A stretch of 64,000 nucleotides of DNA from Bradyrhizobium sp. AZCC 1721 (GCF_036924715.1 NZ_JAZHSB010000001.1:1665001-1729000), one strand, 5' to 3'. Counted from the first letter of the stretch, positions 16,140-25,347 are shown. The notes: generated from the sequence alone by a model not told the origin. Made by a program: numbers and translations.

Positions 16140-17189
16140 TTGAGCAATGCAGATGCGTGTACGGACGATATACCTGCCTACCGTGCGCTGGAGAGGCTAT
16201 ATCACTCGTATTTGACGGGTCTCATCCTGACGATCAGCTCCCGTGCCGGCGCATCCAGTGCTGCTGATGTCGTCTTTCATATGTTCCGGCGCCAGCAGCA
16301 GGCGAACTTCCTGCCTGCTCTGAAGAAGCTCGGCCTTGAGCATCTGCCGCATGCCGTCGCCAGCGCTCAGTATAACTACATCGTCAATCGCGTCGGCGGG
16401 GTGAGGGTTGAGTACGTCTATGAGAATGATCAGAAGGCCTGGATCCGGTATCCGCCACCACGTTGGATTTGGTGGGGAACGGCCATCTGTGGCATTCCCT
16501 CGGAAGTGTCTCGCGCCATGCTCGCGGGCTGGCATGGCAACAATGGTCCCGCACTCAGGAATCCCCGTCTTGGCTTCGTCTGTACAGGTCAGACGGTTGA
16601 CAGTCAGCCGGGCCTTGAAGGCTACTACAGGGAATACGACAGGGACTTGTCGCCTAATGAACTGCTCATGTACTCGCCTGGCGAGCGGTGCCCCCGGTTT
16701 CGCATCGAAGAGGCGCCGAGGTTGCCGGAAATCAAACTCACGGAGGGGAAAAAGCAAAAGTCCCTGCGCAACTATGCCGGCACCTACATCAACGCTATCG
16801 TTCCCGTCACTGTCGAGCGCTTGGGCCCCGATATGGGAGGTCACTATGCCAAGGCCGCGGCGCGGCTCGTCGGTATGCACATGTACGACGAAGTTGCCTC
16901 ACTGTTGGGCGGCATCGAGCCGGGACCTCTAGGGTTTGCCAAAGCTTTTGCTCGCTTGGCAACTGGTCAGGGAGACGATGCTGTGCTCGAGATGCAAGGA
17001 GCTACGGCGTACGTGCGGCAAACGTCGTGGCGACTGATGACAGGGCGCGACAACCTTTCACCCGCCGTGTTCGATGCGTGCAACGAGCTCTGGATGGGAT
17101 TGGCGCTTGCACACGACAGGTTCATACATTTCGATGTGATCGAGCGTCGCGACCGCGGCGACGCGTTTTGGGCCTGGCGCATCAGTTAG
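16140..17189 (+). CDS. Uncharacterised 349-aa protein in the crotonase operon
   Basis: The start is TTG with GGAG 7 nt upstream. The N-terminal part is helical (YRALERLYHSYLTGLILTIS). The middle holds the most conserved-looking stretch, PRLGFVCTGQTVDSQPGLEG followed by YYREYDRDL, and the end is rich in Trp and acidic residues. The middle reminds me of the L-2-amino-thiazoline-4-carboxylate hydrolase-like family, but I cannot confirm that. It sits between two crotonase genes, so a role on the same CoA-linked or aromatic substrate is likely. No signal peptide or membrane helix is seen. Confidence 0.7.
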   Translation: MSNADACTDDIPAYRALERLYHSYLTGLILTISSRAGASSAADVVFHMFRRQQQANFLPALKKLGLEHLPHAVASAQYNYIVNRVGGVRVEYVYENDQKAWIRYPPPRWIWWGTAICGIPSEVSRAMLAGWHGNNGPALRNPRLGFVCTGQTVDSQPGLEGYYREYDRDLSPNELLMYSPGERCPRFRIEEAPRLPEIKLTEGKKQKSLRNYAGTYINAIVPVTVERLGPDMGGHYAKAAARLVGMHMYDEVASLLGGIEPGPLGFAKAFARLATGQGDDAVLEMQGATAYVRQTSWRLMTGRDNLSPAVFDACNELWMGLALAHDRFIHFDVIERRDRGDAFWAWRIS

Positions 17190-17226
17190 CTGGTGAGGCA
17201 ATTCAGGATTTTGAGAGTACGCGAGC

Positions 17227-17994
17227 ATGGTCGATACTCGTAAATTGTTGGTCGAGACGGATGGCCCGGTCACGATTATCACCATTAATCGTCCCGAAGT
17301 CCGCAATGCCCTCGACAACGAGACGGCGGCGGCGCTGACTCAGGCGCTGCGCGCCTTCGACGCCGCCGAAAATCAGGCGGTCGCTGTGCTCACAGGTGCC
17401 GGGGGACACTTCTGCGCCGGCGCAGACCTGAAAGAACTCGCCGAAGGGCGCGAATACAAGCCTTGGGCCGGCGACCCCGATGGCCCCTGTCACGATGTTC
17501 TTTCGAAGCCGGTCATCGCGGCAGTGGCCGGGTACGCCTGCGCGGGAGGTCTCGGCCTTGCCCTTCGCTGCGACCTTCGCGTGGCGGAGGAGAGTTCGAC
17601 CTTTGCCGTCCTTTCCAGGCGATGGGGCGTGCCGATGAGCGATGGCACGACGGTGAGGTTACCACGACTCGTCGGCGCCGGACGAGCGCTCGACATGCTG
17701 CTCACCGCAAGGAAGATTTCGGGAGCGGAAGCGGTTGCGATTGGGCTCGCCGACCGGCTGGTGCCGACTGGCGAAGCGCGCAATGCGGCGATTGCGTTGG
17801 CGCGGGAAATCGCTGGCTTTCCTCAAATCGCCATGCGTTCCGACAGGCTCTCGGCGATTCGCCAGTGGAATCTCTCCGAGGATGAAGCTGTTCAGCTCGA
17901 GACTCGTCTATCGATCGAAGCGCGGCAGAAGGAAGCCCAGAGCGGCGCCGCCCGCTTTGCGTCAGGCGCAGGCCGTCATGGCGGAATGATCTAG
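17227..17994 (+). CDS. Enoyl-CoA hydratase/isomerase family protein
   Basis: This 255-aa crotonase has the standard length and motifs: TINRPEVRNALDN, oxyanion segment GAGGHFCAGADLKELA, and VAGYACAGGLGLALRCDLRV. The expected catalytic Glu after SRRWGVPMSDG is not present, the motif being unusual, so the reaction is uncertain. It lies 37 bp after the 349-aa gene and 3 bp before the quinone oxidoreductase gene, clearly one transcript. Confidence 0.88.
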   Translation: MVDTRKLLVETDGPVTIITINRPEVRNALDNETAAALTQALRAFDAAENQAVAVLTGAGGHFCAGADLKELAEGREYKPWAGDPDGPCHDVLSKPVIAAVAGYACAGGLGLALRCDLRVAEESSTFAVLSRRWGVPMSDGTTVRLPRLVGAGRALDMLLTARKISGAEAVAIGLADRLVPTGEARNAAIALAREIAGFPQIAMRSDRLSAIRQWNLSEDEAVQLETRLSIEARQKEAQSGAARFASGAGRHGGMI

Positions 17995-17997
17995 ATC

Positions 17998-18999
17998 ATG
18001 CGCGCTGTTGTCGGCCGCAAGTTGGGCGGCATACAAGATCTGCGGATCGAAGATATCGCCTCTTCCCCACTTGAGCGGGGCACGATCCGCATATCCGTGC
18101 GCGCGGCCGGCGTCAGTTTCGCGAACCTCTTGTTCATCGCCGGGAAGCATCAGAATCGCCCTTCGATACCTTTTGTTCCGGGGACGGAAGTTGGTGGGGT
18201 CGTCAGCGAGATCGCCCCCGACGTCCGGACGAACCTCAAAATTGGCGATCAGGTCTGCGCAGGACTCCCATCAGGCGGCTTCGCCGAGGACACGGTCGTC
18301 GATGCCGACAACGTATTCAAGATTCCGGATTCCCTCAGCTTCGCCGGCGCCACGCTATTCCCTACTATCTACGCGACGGCCTACGCCGGTCTCAAATGGA
18401 GGGCCAACCTCCAACCCGGAGAGACGCTGCTGGTGCATGGGGCGGCCGGTGCGAGCGGTCTGGCCGCCGTGCAGATCGGCCGTGCAATGGGGGCCCGGGT
18501 CATCGCCACGGCCGGCGGTGATCACAAGCTCGCCGCTGCGACCGAGTATGGTGCGCATCACGCGATCGACTACCAGAAGGAAGATTTCCGAGATCGGGTT
18601 CTCGCGATCACGGATGGCCGCGGTGCCGACGTCGTGTTCGATCCCGTCGGCGGGGACGTGTTCGACAATTCACTGCGATGTGTGGCTCCGCTTGGGCGGC
18701 TTCTGCCGATCGGTTTTGCGTCGGGCCGTATCCCGCATATCCCCGCGAACCTCGTGTTGGTGAAGAATCTCACGGTGATCGGTCTCTACTGGGGCTTCTA
18801 CATGGCTTGGGGAAAGAGCAAGGCAGACGCAGCCATGCGCGGGAAGGTCAGAACCTTGTTTCAGGAAATGTTCGCGCTTTACGACGGCGGGCAGCTTCGT
18901 GCGCCAATCGAACGGACGCTCCCCCTTTCGGAGTTCGGCGAAGCGCTTCGGTGCGTCGAAAGGCGGGAAGTCGTTGGAAAGATCGTCCTCATGCCATGA
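17998..18999 (+). CDS. Quinone oxidoreductase-like MDR (zinc-free alcohol dehydrogenase superfamily)
   Basis: This 333-aa protein has an N-terminal GroES-like domain (GVSFANLLFIAGKHQNRPS, PFVPGTEVGGVV) and a Rossmann domain with the NADPH-binding VHGAAGASGLAAVQIGRAMG. The zinc ligands of classic alcohol dehydrogenases are lacking, which is typical for NADPH:quinone oxidoreductases and enoyl reductases. It is last in the operon and would reduce an enone or acyl-CoA intermediate produced by the crotonases. It starts 3 bp after the upstream stop. Confidence 0.88.
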   Translation: MRAVVGRKLGGIQDLRIEDIASSPLERGTIRISVRAAGVSFANLLFIAGKHQNRPSIPFVPGTEVGGVVSEIAPDVRTNLKIGDQVCAGLPSGGFAEDTVVDADNVFKIPDSLSFAGATLFPTIYATAYAGLKWRANLQPGETLLVHGAAGASGLAAVQIGRAMGARVIATAGGDHKLAAATEYGAHHAIDYQKEDFRDRVLAITDGRGADVVFDPVGGDVFDNSLRCVAPLGRLLPIGFASGRIPHIPANLVLVKNLTVIGLYWGFYMAWGKSKADAAMRGKVRTLFQEMFALYDGGQLRAPIERTLPLSEFGEALRCVERREVVGKIVLMP

Positions 19000-19104
19000 G
19001 TGAGGGCAGACGGGAACGATAATCGAGGACCGCAGAGCGTTGCGGAGCACGACGTGTGCATCCGGCGGCGCTGCCATCGAATGCGCTTTGCCCCAGATGT
19101 TCCG

Positions 19105-19233
19105 TTATCCAGTTCGCAATTGTCGCCAGCGCGGGTCGTCGGCAAGCCGCGGCGGGCCCGTCTTGCCGGCGGCGGGCAGAAAAGGCGCGATGATCTCCCA
19201 CTTGGCATCGCTCAGGTCGCTTCCGTAGCGCAG
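19105..19233 (-). pseudogene. IS5-type transposase N-terminal remnant
   Basis: About 42 codons read LRYGSDLSDAKWEIIAPFLP followed by a Pro/Arg-rich patch and ending LRTG before a stop. IS5-group transposases start with this RYxSDLxDAxWxxIxPxLP pattern. The DDE catalytic domain is absent and no terminal repeats are seen. Confidence 0.55.
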
Positions 19234-19258
19234 GTGATCCGCCCTTTTGCCGAAGCTG

Positions 19259-19543
19259 TCAGGATCGAGAGAGGTAGCGTGGCAGCTCGCGCTCGAACTC
19301 GGGAAAGTAACGGGAGATCGCGGTGATGTCGAAACGCCGCAGGATCGATTCCTGAGGCTCGCGATCAAGCAGGAATTGGAATGCTGTCTCGATGCAGCGC
19401 TCGGGCGTGTGCGTGCCCATCGTTAGTCGTTCGCAAGTCTCCCTTGCCATCGTGACGTGATGGCGAGTCTCGCCGTTTCCGACACCGACGGTGACCTCGA
19501 ATTCAAGTGGATCGTCTTCGCCGGTTCGCTCGACCTTGATCAC
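19259..19543 (-). CDS. Hypothetical 94-aa protein
   Basis: The frame starts at GTG (MIKVERTGEDDPLEFEVTVG) with GAGAGCAGG just upstream. It has a beta-rich N-terminal half, then ETCERLTMGTHTPERCIETA and a C-terminal RRFDITAISRYFPEFERELP. The regular alternation and charged surface look like a genuine small cytoplasmic protein. No function is assigned. Its 3' end adjoins the IS5 remnant, so the neighbourhood has been rearranged. Confidence 0.6.
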   Translation of the reverse strand: MIKVERTGEDDPLEFEVTVGVGNGETRHHVTMARETCERLTMGTHTPERCIETAFQFLLDREPQESILRRFDITAISRYFPEFERELPRYLSRS

Positions 19544-19715
19544 AGCCTGCTCTCACCGAAATCGGTTCAAATCGGTCGTTGTATAGATTCATACTAACAC
19601 GGCACGGCGGTTCAAAGAAAGTTGCGAAGGCTCGCCGCAAGTTTCATTTAACGCCTCTGCGAACGGATGCACGCTTCCTGAAGGAACTGCGATCGCACGG
19701 AAGACCACGTTGGGA

Positions 19716-19786
19716 GCCATGTCGGATTTTCCCATGTCTTTTCCCATGTCGGATTTTCCCATGTCGGATTTTCCATGTGGGATTTT
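19716..19786. repeat. Tandem repeat, about 5 copies of a 15-bp unit
   Basis: The unit CCCATGTCGGATTTT occurs at 19716-19730 (first base changed), 19731-19742 (short by GGA), 19743-19757, 19758-19772 and 19773-19786 (one base short, one change). It lies between a hypothetical gene and the HtrA-like gene, with no supported CDS across it. Confidence 0.85.
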
Positions 19787-19991
19787 CGGTGGCGAGGCGA
19801 TCGATCGTCGGCGGTTTGCTGGCATTTGGGATGACTTCCTTATCCTCGGTGGGCTCGAGTGGAACTGCTGGCGCAGCAGATCGTTGAGCCCACGATTGCC
19901 GCGAGCGTCTGAGCGCTCTCACAGAAACTGACGGCGGCCAAACGTGCCAGCGTCTGACGTCAAAACCGCGGTGAGGCGATGACAAAAGGCT

Positions 19992-21269
19992 ATGGAAGCG
20001 CACATGGCTCCTGGAAATTTGGCTCGTAGAAATTTGGCTCGTGGAAATTTGGTTTTCAGCCGGCGCCGGGCGTCGATGATGGGCGGGACGACCGTTTTCG
20101 CGATCACGGTGATCGCGAATATCGCGCAGGCAACGGTAAATTCTCCGGGCAAGGCGTCCTTCATGGGCAGGTCGGCGACATTGATCGATCGGGTTGCTGG
20201 TACTGAAGATAATGGTGGGCCCGGCGATTTCGCCGATCTCGCCGAAAAAGTTCAACCGGCCGTGATTGGGGTGCGTTCCAAAGCGACTGCGACGCGCAAA
20301 TTTGGTGCGCCTGAACAGCGCGCTCCGAAACGGGAGATTCCAGGGGCGGATCCGGATGCGTCTGATCGAGGGAAGGCACCGGAAACACTCGAACTGATCA
20401 GTGCTGGATCAGGCTTCTTCATCTCTCCGGACGGTTATGCCGTGACCAGCAGTCACGTCGTGGAAGACAACGACACGGCCGAGATCCGAACCCGCGACAA
20501 CCAGGCCTATTCGGCAAGAGTCATAGGAAGGGACTCGTGGAGTGATATCGCCTTGATCAAAGTCGACGGACGCACCGACTTCAGCTACGTGAAGCTCTCT
20601 GACCAGCCGCCGCGCGTGGGTGATTGGGTGCTTACCGCCGGGAATCCGCTTGCGATGGGAGGCACCGTGACGGCCGGTATTGTTTCAGCGCGCGAGCGCG
20701 ACATCGAGGTTGGTTCAGCGAAGGATTTCATCCAAATCGATGCGGCAATCAACAGCGGCGATGCTGGCGGTCCGAGCTTCAATGCCCGAGGCGATGTCAT
20801 CGGTGTCAACAGCATGATCTTTTCGCCCTCCCAAGGCTCCGTGGGCGTTGCTTTTGCGGTCCCGGCCGATACGGTCAAGGCAGTGATACCGCAGCTAAAG
20901 GAGAAGGGCGCGGTCACGCGCGGATGGGTCGGAACTAAAGTTCAATCGGTCACTCCTGAACTTGCCGACGGCCTCGGACTGAGCAATCTCCGCGGTGCGA
21001 TCGTGGTAACGGTTCAAGACAATGGTCCCGCTGCGAAAGCAGGATTGCGAAGCGGAGACGTGATCACCTCGGTGGGTGGTGAGTCAGTCAAGAACGCCAA
21101 CGAGCTAACCAGGAAAGTCGGTGCGATGGCGCCGGGCTCTTCGACCCAGCTCACGGTGCTTCGGCAAGGAAAAGAGAGCTCGTTGAGCGTGACCCTGGGT
21201 CAGCAGCCGAATGAACCCAATGCGTCCGCGGCAAGCCCAAGGGAAAATCCAAGGGAAAATCCAAGATAG
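19992..21269 (+). CDS. HtrA/DegP-like S1C serine protease homologue lacking the catalytic serine
   Basis: This 425-aa protein has a signal-like segment (residues 24-47), a trypsin-like domain and one C-terminal PDZ domain (about 310-400). His155 in TSSHVVED and Asp185 in SWSDIALIKVD are present, but the active-site motif reads INSGDAGGPSF instead of the family's GNSGGP, putting Ala258 (codon GCT at 20763-20765) where the nucleophile Ser should be. It would then be a periplasmic binding or chaperone-like pseudoprotease. The N-terminus includes three 15-bp repeats (NLARRNLARGNL) and the C-terminus ends in ENPRENPR. A later Met could be the true start. Confidence 0.85.
   Translation: MEAHMAPGNLARRNLARGNLVFSRRRASMMGGTTVFAITVIANIAQATVNSPGKASFMGRSATLIDRVAGTEDNGGPGDFADLAEKVQPAVIGVRSKATATRKFGAPEQRAPKREIPGADPDASDRGKAPETLELISAGSGFFISPDGYAVTSSHVVEDNDTAEIRTRDNQAYSARVIGRDSWSDIALIKVDGRTDFSYVKLSDQPPRVGDWVLTAGNPLAMGGTVTAGIVSARERDIEVGSAKDFIQIDAAINSGDAGGPSFNARGDVIGVNSMIFSPSQGSVGVAFAVPADTVKAVIPQLKEKGAVTRGWVGTKVQSVTPELADGLGLSNLRGAIVVTVQDNGPAAKAGLRSGDVITSVGGESVKNANELTRKVGAMAPGSSTQLTVLRQGKESSLSVTLGQQPNEPNASAASPRENPRENPR
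20006..20050. repeat. Three tandem copies of a 15-bp unit at the HtrA 5' end
   Basis: GGCTCCTGGAAATTT, GGCTCGTAGAAATTT and GGCTCGTGGAAATTT follow directly on each other and are in frame with the HtrA-like gene. Confidence 0.85.
21239..21262. repeat. Two tandem copies of a 12-bp unit at the HtrA 3' end
   Basis: AAGGGAAAATCC is exactly duplicated at the very end of the HtrA-like gene, giving the terminal ENPRENPR. Confidence 0.85.
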
Positions 21270-21363
21270 CTGGCGTTCGAAGCAGCTCGCGAAATCTCGA
21301 CCCGCGAGAAGTTCGAAGGAGCCGGACGCATACACGTCGGAAGAATCAAGGTGGAGCGTCTTG

Positions 21364-21801
21364 ATGTGTGACTACAGCCTGCATGCCATCCAATCGCGTC
21401 CCGCAAGAGCGGGGGACGTGCTGCTAACGGGCGAATTCCCCAATACGGTGACACGCGGGTTCTCCGCGATCGGAGAGCCAGGAATTGCCGTGTGCCTCTC
21501 GCCGGGTACCGAACTTGCTTTCAGCGAGGACGTTGTATGCGATCACCCGTTCGCGAAGCTCTTCCCGCAAATGCGGTTTGGGAGCATTGGGGCGCGGCTG
21601 GCGCGTTTCCGGCAAATCAATCGGGGAACCAATTCGCACCATGACGGACTGGAATTTGCGAACGGCAAGATCGTGCTTCTCACAAAGCTGCGTCCCGGTC
21701 AGAGGGCAACGGTGCTGCAGCTTCCTGCACAGCGCGAGATCGACAGGAAGCCGTTGACGGCGGAGCAGAACCGGCGCTCGTCAGTTCGGGGGCTGTCCTA
21801 G
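21364..21801 (+). CDS. Conserved hypothetical protein, 145 aa (MCDYSLH type)
   Basis: I recognise the start MCDYSLHAIQSRPARAGDVL as that of a small conserved alphaproteobacterial family without known function. It continues TGEFPNTVTRGFSAIGEPGI and AVCLSPGTELAFSEDVVCD, and the C-terminal half is basic. GGAG 8 nt before the ATG at 21364 decides the start against an upstream Met in the HtrA tail. The Cys/His near the N-terminus could bind a metal. It may be co-transcribed with the HtrA-like gene 94 bp upstream. Confidence 0.65.
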   Translation: MCDYSLHAIQSRPARAGDVLLTGEFPNTVTRGFSAIGEPGIAVCLSPGTELAFSEDVVCDHPFAKLFPQMRFGSIGARLARFRQINRGTNSHHDGLEFANGKIVLLTKLRPGQRATVLQLPAQREIDRKPLTAEQNRRSSVRGLS

Positions 21802-22314
21802 TTAGAATTGCGGCTGTCGCCGTCGGCAGATTGAAGTCCGGAGCGGTGTCCATGTCGATATCCATCGGCACGCGCCGGAAGCGTGCGGTTCGGCAATGCG
21901 CAGGCGATCGCTCGTTGCGGCGACTTCGATTGTCAAAAAGGATTTGCGATCGCGGCGAAGGGCGGCGCTACAGCAGGCCCATAGCTAGTCTGCGCGATGA
22001 TGGAGTAGTGCCGCTGATTTGCCCGACGTGCCAAGTGTTCGCGGAATCGCTCAAGGTATCATGCCAGCGACTATTGCTACTTTGCATGGGGTTGTTTTCC
22101 ATATTTCGCGGTTGAGAGCTCGGCCTCCTGCCGCATTGATCTCAACGGCAACGGAATCGAGCTGACCAGTGGCTGGGCCGTCACATGACGTAGGGAGGAT
22201 AGGCCAGGTCCAGGCCCGCGACGAGCTTGCCCAGTTCGACCAACAGACCGGGCGACGCCGGGGCCGCACCTCGATGGCAATCCCCACCGTGGCGACCGCG
22301 ATCACGGTGCTTCA
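21802..22314. other. 513-bp region without a supported gene
   Basis: Short frames on both strands overlap without motifs. A minus-strand tail reading LVELGKLVAGLDLAYPPYVM (about 22187-22246) looks protein-like and could be the end of a lost gene, but I cannot name it. Confidence 0.4.
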
Positions 22315-22944
22315 TCAGACGATGCGGGCGCATAGCGAAGCTCCCAAGGTTACGAGGAGGATCCCGGTGAGTCTGTTGAACCAATCCAGCGCGGCTTTCT
22401 GCAAGCTCCGAAACATGGTGTTCGTGCTGAGGGTGAGGAAGAGATACCAGGATGCACTGCCGAGCATAACACCGATGGGCGTCGCCAGCGCGCGTTCCAT
22501 GATCAGCGGTTGGCCGGTTTCCAGCGCGGGCGCGACACCCAGGTACGGCAGTATCGTCATCGGGTTGGCGGCGGCGATCAACAGGGTCGATGTATAGGCC
22601 GAAAGCAAATCTGCGCATGTCGGATCTCCGCATGTCGAGCCGTGCGCTGCGTCCGTGGACACGAGAATGGTTCTGAGGCCTATCAAGACCAGCACGATCC
22701 CTCCCGTGATGCGCAGCGGCGTGTGCAGGGCGAGCGTCATCTGCGTCAACACGGTCCCGCTCACCACGGCCAGGCAACTGAACATCCCGTGGGCCGTTGC
22801 CGCACCCATGCCGCTCGCAACTCCCATCCGGATTCCGAATGCCAGCGTCCGCTGCACGCACATCAAGCCAATCGGGCCGAACGGGATAGCGACGAACAGG
22901 CCCAGCGCCGCCGCCGGCAGCAAGTGCGCGATGAACGGCGTCAT
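22315..22944 (-). CDS. LysE/RhtB-family amino-acid exporter
   Basis: This 209-aa membrane protein has six hydrophobic segments and the LysE pattern near the start, VAIPFGPIGLMCVQRTLAFG (the usual PGP motif, here PFGP), followed by GMGAATAHGMFS. The second half contains AANPMTILPYLGV, equivalent to the NP motif of helix 4. LysE proteins export amino acids or similar metabolites across the inner membrane. Its ATG overlaps the stop of the DUF1127 gene (ATGA), so the two are translated together. Confidence 0.85.
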   Translation of the reverse strand: MTPFIAHLLPAAALGLFVAIPFGPIGLMCVQRTLAFGIRMGVASGMGAATAHGMFSCLAVVSGTVLTQMTLALHTPLRITGGIVLVLIGLRTILVSTDAAHGSTCGDPTCADLLSAYTSTLLIAAANPMTILPYLGVAPALETGQPLIMERALATPIGVMLGSASWYLFLTLSTNTMFRSLQKAALDWFNRLTGILLVTLGASLCARIV

Positions 22945-23201
22945 TTCCAGAACGGCTTGGCTGCTTCGGTCATGGCCTCTTGCCGCGTCTTGCCGATGTC
23001 CTTGAGAAAGTGGTCATCGAGCTCCGCCAAGGCTCGTCGCTGCCGCGACCGCTCCGAACACTGGGCACACCAGCTCAAGAACCGTGTTCCCCATCCAAGT
23101 CGACATGTCTCAGCGCCGTCGTGATGGCTGGGCGCTGCGGCCGCTTTCCGACTCGTGAGCGAATTGACGCCTGCGATTGCAAAAATCATCGGATGCTTCA
23201 T
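22941..23201 (-). CDS. DUF1127 (YjiS-like) small protein
   Basis: This 86-aa protein ends with the DUF1127 signature LAELDDHFLKDIGKTRQEAM, preceded by an Arg-rich helix (CSERSRQRRA). GGGAGG 8 nt before the ATG at 23199-23201 sets the start; the N-terminal MKHPMIFAIAGVNSLTSRKA is an extension beyond the domain. DUF1127 proteins are small basic RNA- or regulator-associated proteins in Rhizobiales. It is directly coupled to the LysE gene downstream. Confidence 0.8.
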   Translation of the reverse strand: MKHPMIFAIAGVNSLTSRKAAAAPSHHDGAETCRLGWGTRFLSWCAQCSERSRQRRALAELDDHFLKDIGKTRQEAMTEAAKPFWK

Positions 23202-23571
23202 GTGAAACCTCCCGTTCGATTTCGATAGGTCAGCTTGCAGCAGCGTGAATAGGTCGAGCTGCGACCCGCGGCCGTGAATTGCTTCACAACTCACGCGCTC
23301 GTGTCTCCAAGTTGTGAGTTCGCGATTCTGCAAGCCGGCGGATGTCCGCTTAAATGCGATTTGCGGTGATGTTTGATCTGCGATTTGGAAAGTGCGTGCG
23401 GGTGCGAAATGGAACGCGCCCGCCCTGCATCAACCCGTCGACCTTTCAACGGCCCGACACTAGAAAGCGAAGCGGTATGACGGAAGGTCCAATCTGCGGA
23501 TAATCAATCAGTCCAATTCAGGCGGCGCCTCAGGACTGTATTTGTCGGATTGATTGACCTGAGCGCGTCGC
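23202..23571. other. 370-bp gene-free region
   Basis: No gene is seen between the DUF1127 start and the MocR stop. It presumably carries the promoter of the DUF1127-LysE unit. Confidence 0.5.
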
Positions 23572-25020
23572 TCACGCCGCTTTCGAGCGTCGAGACGCGC
23601 GCTCATCGAAGCATCTGCGCAGCCGCCTCAGCCCTTCGGCAATCCGCGCCGTATCGATCGCCCCATATCCCAGCATGATGCCGGCCTGAGGCTCTCCCTC
23701 CAGCGGGAAGGATCGAATGGCAACGCCGAGATCGAAGGCTCGTGATGCAATCGCATCGATATCATCAACCGACGCTGTTCGCGCGTAGGCGGCGATATGC
23801 AGCCCGGTGGTCGACGGAACAAGATCGAGGTATTCGCCGAAGTTCCTCTTGATCCCCGCGGTCAGCATCTGATGCCGTTCGCTATAGATGCGGCTCACCT
23901 TGCGAATGTGACGCGCAAACGCGCCCTCGTCGATGAACTGCGCCAGCGCGCTCTGCGCCATTGTCGCTGTGTGCCAATCGGTGACAAACTTCGCCTTGTA
24001 CGCCGCCTCTCGCAGCGACGGCGGCACGACCATGAAGGCCAGCCGGAGAGTCGGCAGCAACGTCTTGGAAAACGTGCCGACATACACAACGCGACCGGTC
24101 GTATCGAGGGTCTGAAGCGGCTCGAGCGGACGTCCGCCGAAGCGAAACTCGCTGTCATAGTCGTCCTCAACGACAACCGCGTTGTGGCGCTCGGCCCAGG
24201 CAAGCAGTGCACGCCGACGCGGCAGGCTCATGGCCATGCCGAGGGGAAACTGATGCGAGGGCGTCACGTAGACCACCCTGGCCTCGGCCGGCAGCGCCTC
24301 CACGACCAGGCCTTCGCTGTCGACCGGCACACCGATCACGCGCGCGCCCAGCGCCTTGAACAAGTCCTTTGGAGGCCGATAGCCCGGTTTCTCCACCGCA
24401 ACGACATCGCCGGGCTCGAGAAGCACGCGTGCGACGATGTCGAGGGCCTGTTGGGTGCCATTCGTCACGATGACGTCGTCGGGCGATCCGGAAACGCTTC
24501 GTGAGATGCCGATGTGGCGAGCGATCGCCGCGCGCAGGTCCCAATTGCCCGCAGATTTCTCGTAGACGCCTGCCACCATTTCGTGCGAGTGCAGCGCACG
24601 GGCGACAACCCGTCGCCAGGTTTGGTGCGGAAACAGCGAAGCGTCTGGAATCCCGGCTCTGAAGTCGAAACGCGCCGCGCGGTCAAAGCCGCTCGGAAGC
24701 GGTATCGTCTCCCACACTCCACGCACCCGAATTGCGCGGGCTGTCGATCGCCTTGTTTTCGACGCCGGACGTCTTGCCTCAAGCTGATGGCTGACGAACG
24801 TCCCGGAGCCCGCATGGGATGTCGCGAATCCTTCCGCAACAAGGCTTTCATAAGCAATCGCCACCGTCGATCGTGCAACCGTCAGCGCGGCGGCTAGTTC
24901 TCGCGTGGGAGACAGCCGCTCTCCAGGCCGAAGGCGCCCATCCAGAATTGCCTGCCGGATCTGACGGTAGATTTCTCCGCTGAGGTCACTTCGACCAACA
25001 AGACTGACATGAAAGGCCAC
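23572..25020 (-). CDS. MocR/PdxR-type regulator: GntR HTH fused to aminotransferase domain
   Basis: This 482-aa protein has a GntR winged helix at residues 10-78 (RLRPGERLSPTRELAAALTV) and a class I aminotransferase-fold domain from about 110, with NGTQQALDIVARVLLEPGD, VVVEDDYDSEFRF and the PLP-binding Lys in GTFSKTLLPTLRLAF. MocR proteins use PLP as cofactor or effector to control vitamin B6, GABA or amino-acid genes. The start is GTG. It lies upstream of the DUF1127-LysE pair on the same strand, and may control that exporter or a divergent target; the target is inference. Confidence 0.9.
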   Translation of the reverse strand: MAFHVSLVGRSDLSGEIYRQIRQAILDGRLRPGERLSPTRELAAALTVARSTVAIAYESLVAEGFATSHAGSGTFVSHQLEARRPASKTRRSTARAIRVRGVWETIPLPSGFDRAARFDFRAGIPDASLFPHQTWRRVVARALHSHEMVAGVYEKSAGNWDLRAAIARHIGISRSVSGSPDDVIVTNGTQQALDIVARVLLEPGDVVAVEKPGYRPPKDLFKALGARVIGVPVDSEGLVVEALPAEARVVYVTPSHQFPLGMAMSLPRRRALLAWAERHNAVVVEDDYDSEFRFGGRPLEPLQTLDTTGRVVYVGTFSKTLLPTLRLAFMVVPPSLREAAYKAKFVTDWHTATMAQSALAQFIDEGAFARHIRKVSRIYSERHQMLTAGIKRNFGEYLDLVPSTTGLHIAAYARTASVDDIDAIASRAFDLGVAIRSFPLEGEPQAGIMLGYGAIDTARIAEGLRRLRRCFDERASRRSKAA

Positions 25021-25347
25021 AGTCCTGAGCCCTCTTTCCTTCGCATTGGACCGGCAACCCTACATAAGGGTGTACGTTCCATCATACCGGTCTGCAGGTT
25101 CCTTCACGGACTGTCAGAGCCGCGCGGCGGGTGAAGCGCCGTTCTAGGAAACCGGGCAATCTCACTAGAATTGGAACCCATGTCCTCGCACGGCGTTCCC
25201 CACCGCGGGTGCGGTGATCGGTCTCGATCGGCTGCAAGGTGCGACGCGGTCTCGGATCCGAGTGTCTGGACGTATGCGATCGCTGATGGCGTGTGGCGCG
25301 AACGTCTGAATGCATGTTTCGTCGATTAACTCAGTATAAGAGTCGCG
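25021..25347. other. 327-bp divergent region between MocR and GreA-like genes
   Basis: No gene is visible. It must hold both divergent promoters. I see no clean palindrome. Confidence 0.45.

Noticed and set aside
19716..19786. Possible CRISPR array
   Set aside because: The 15-bp units follow each other directly without spacers and there are no cas genes; it is a tandem repeat.
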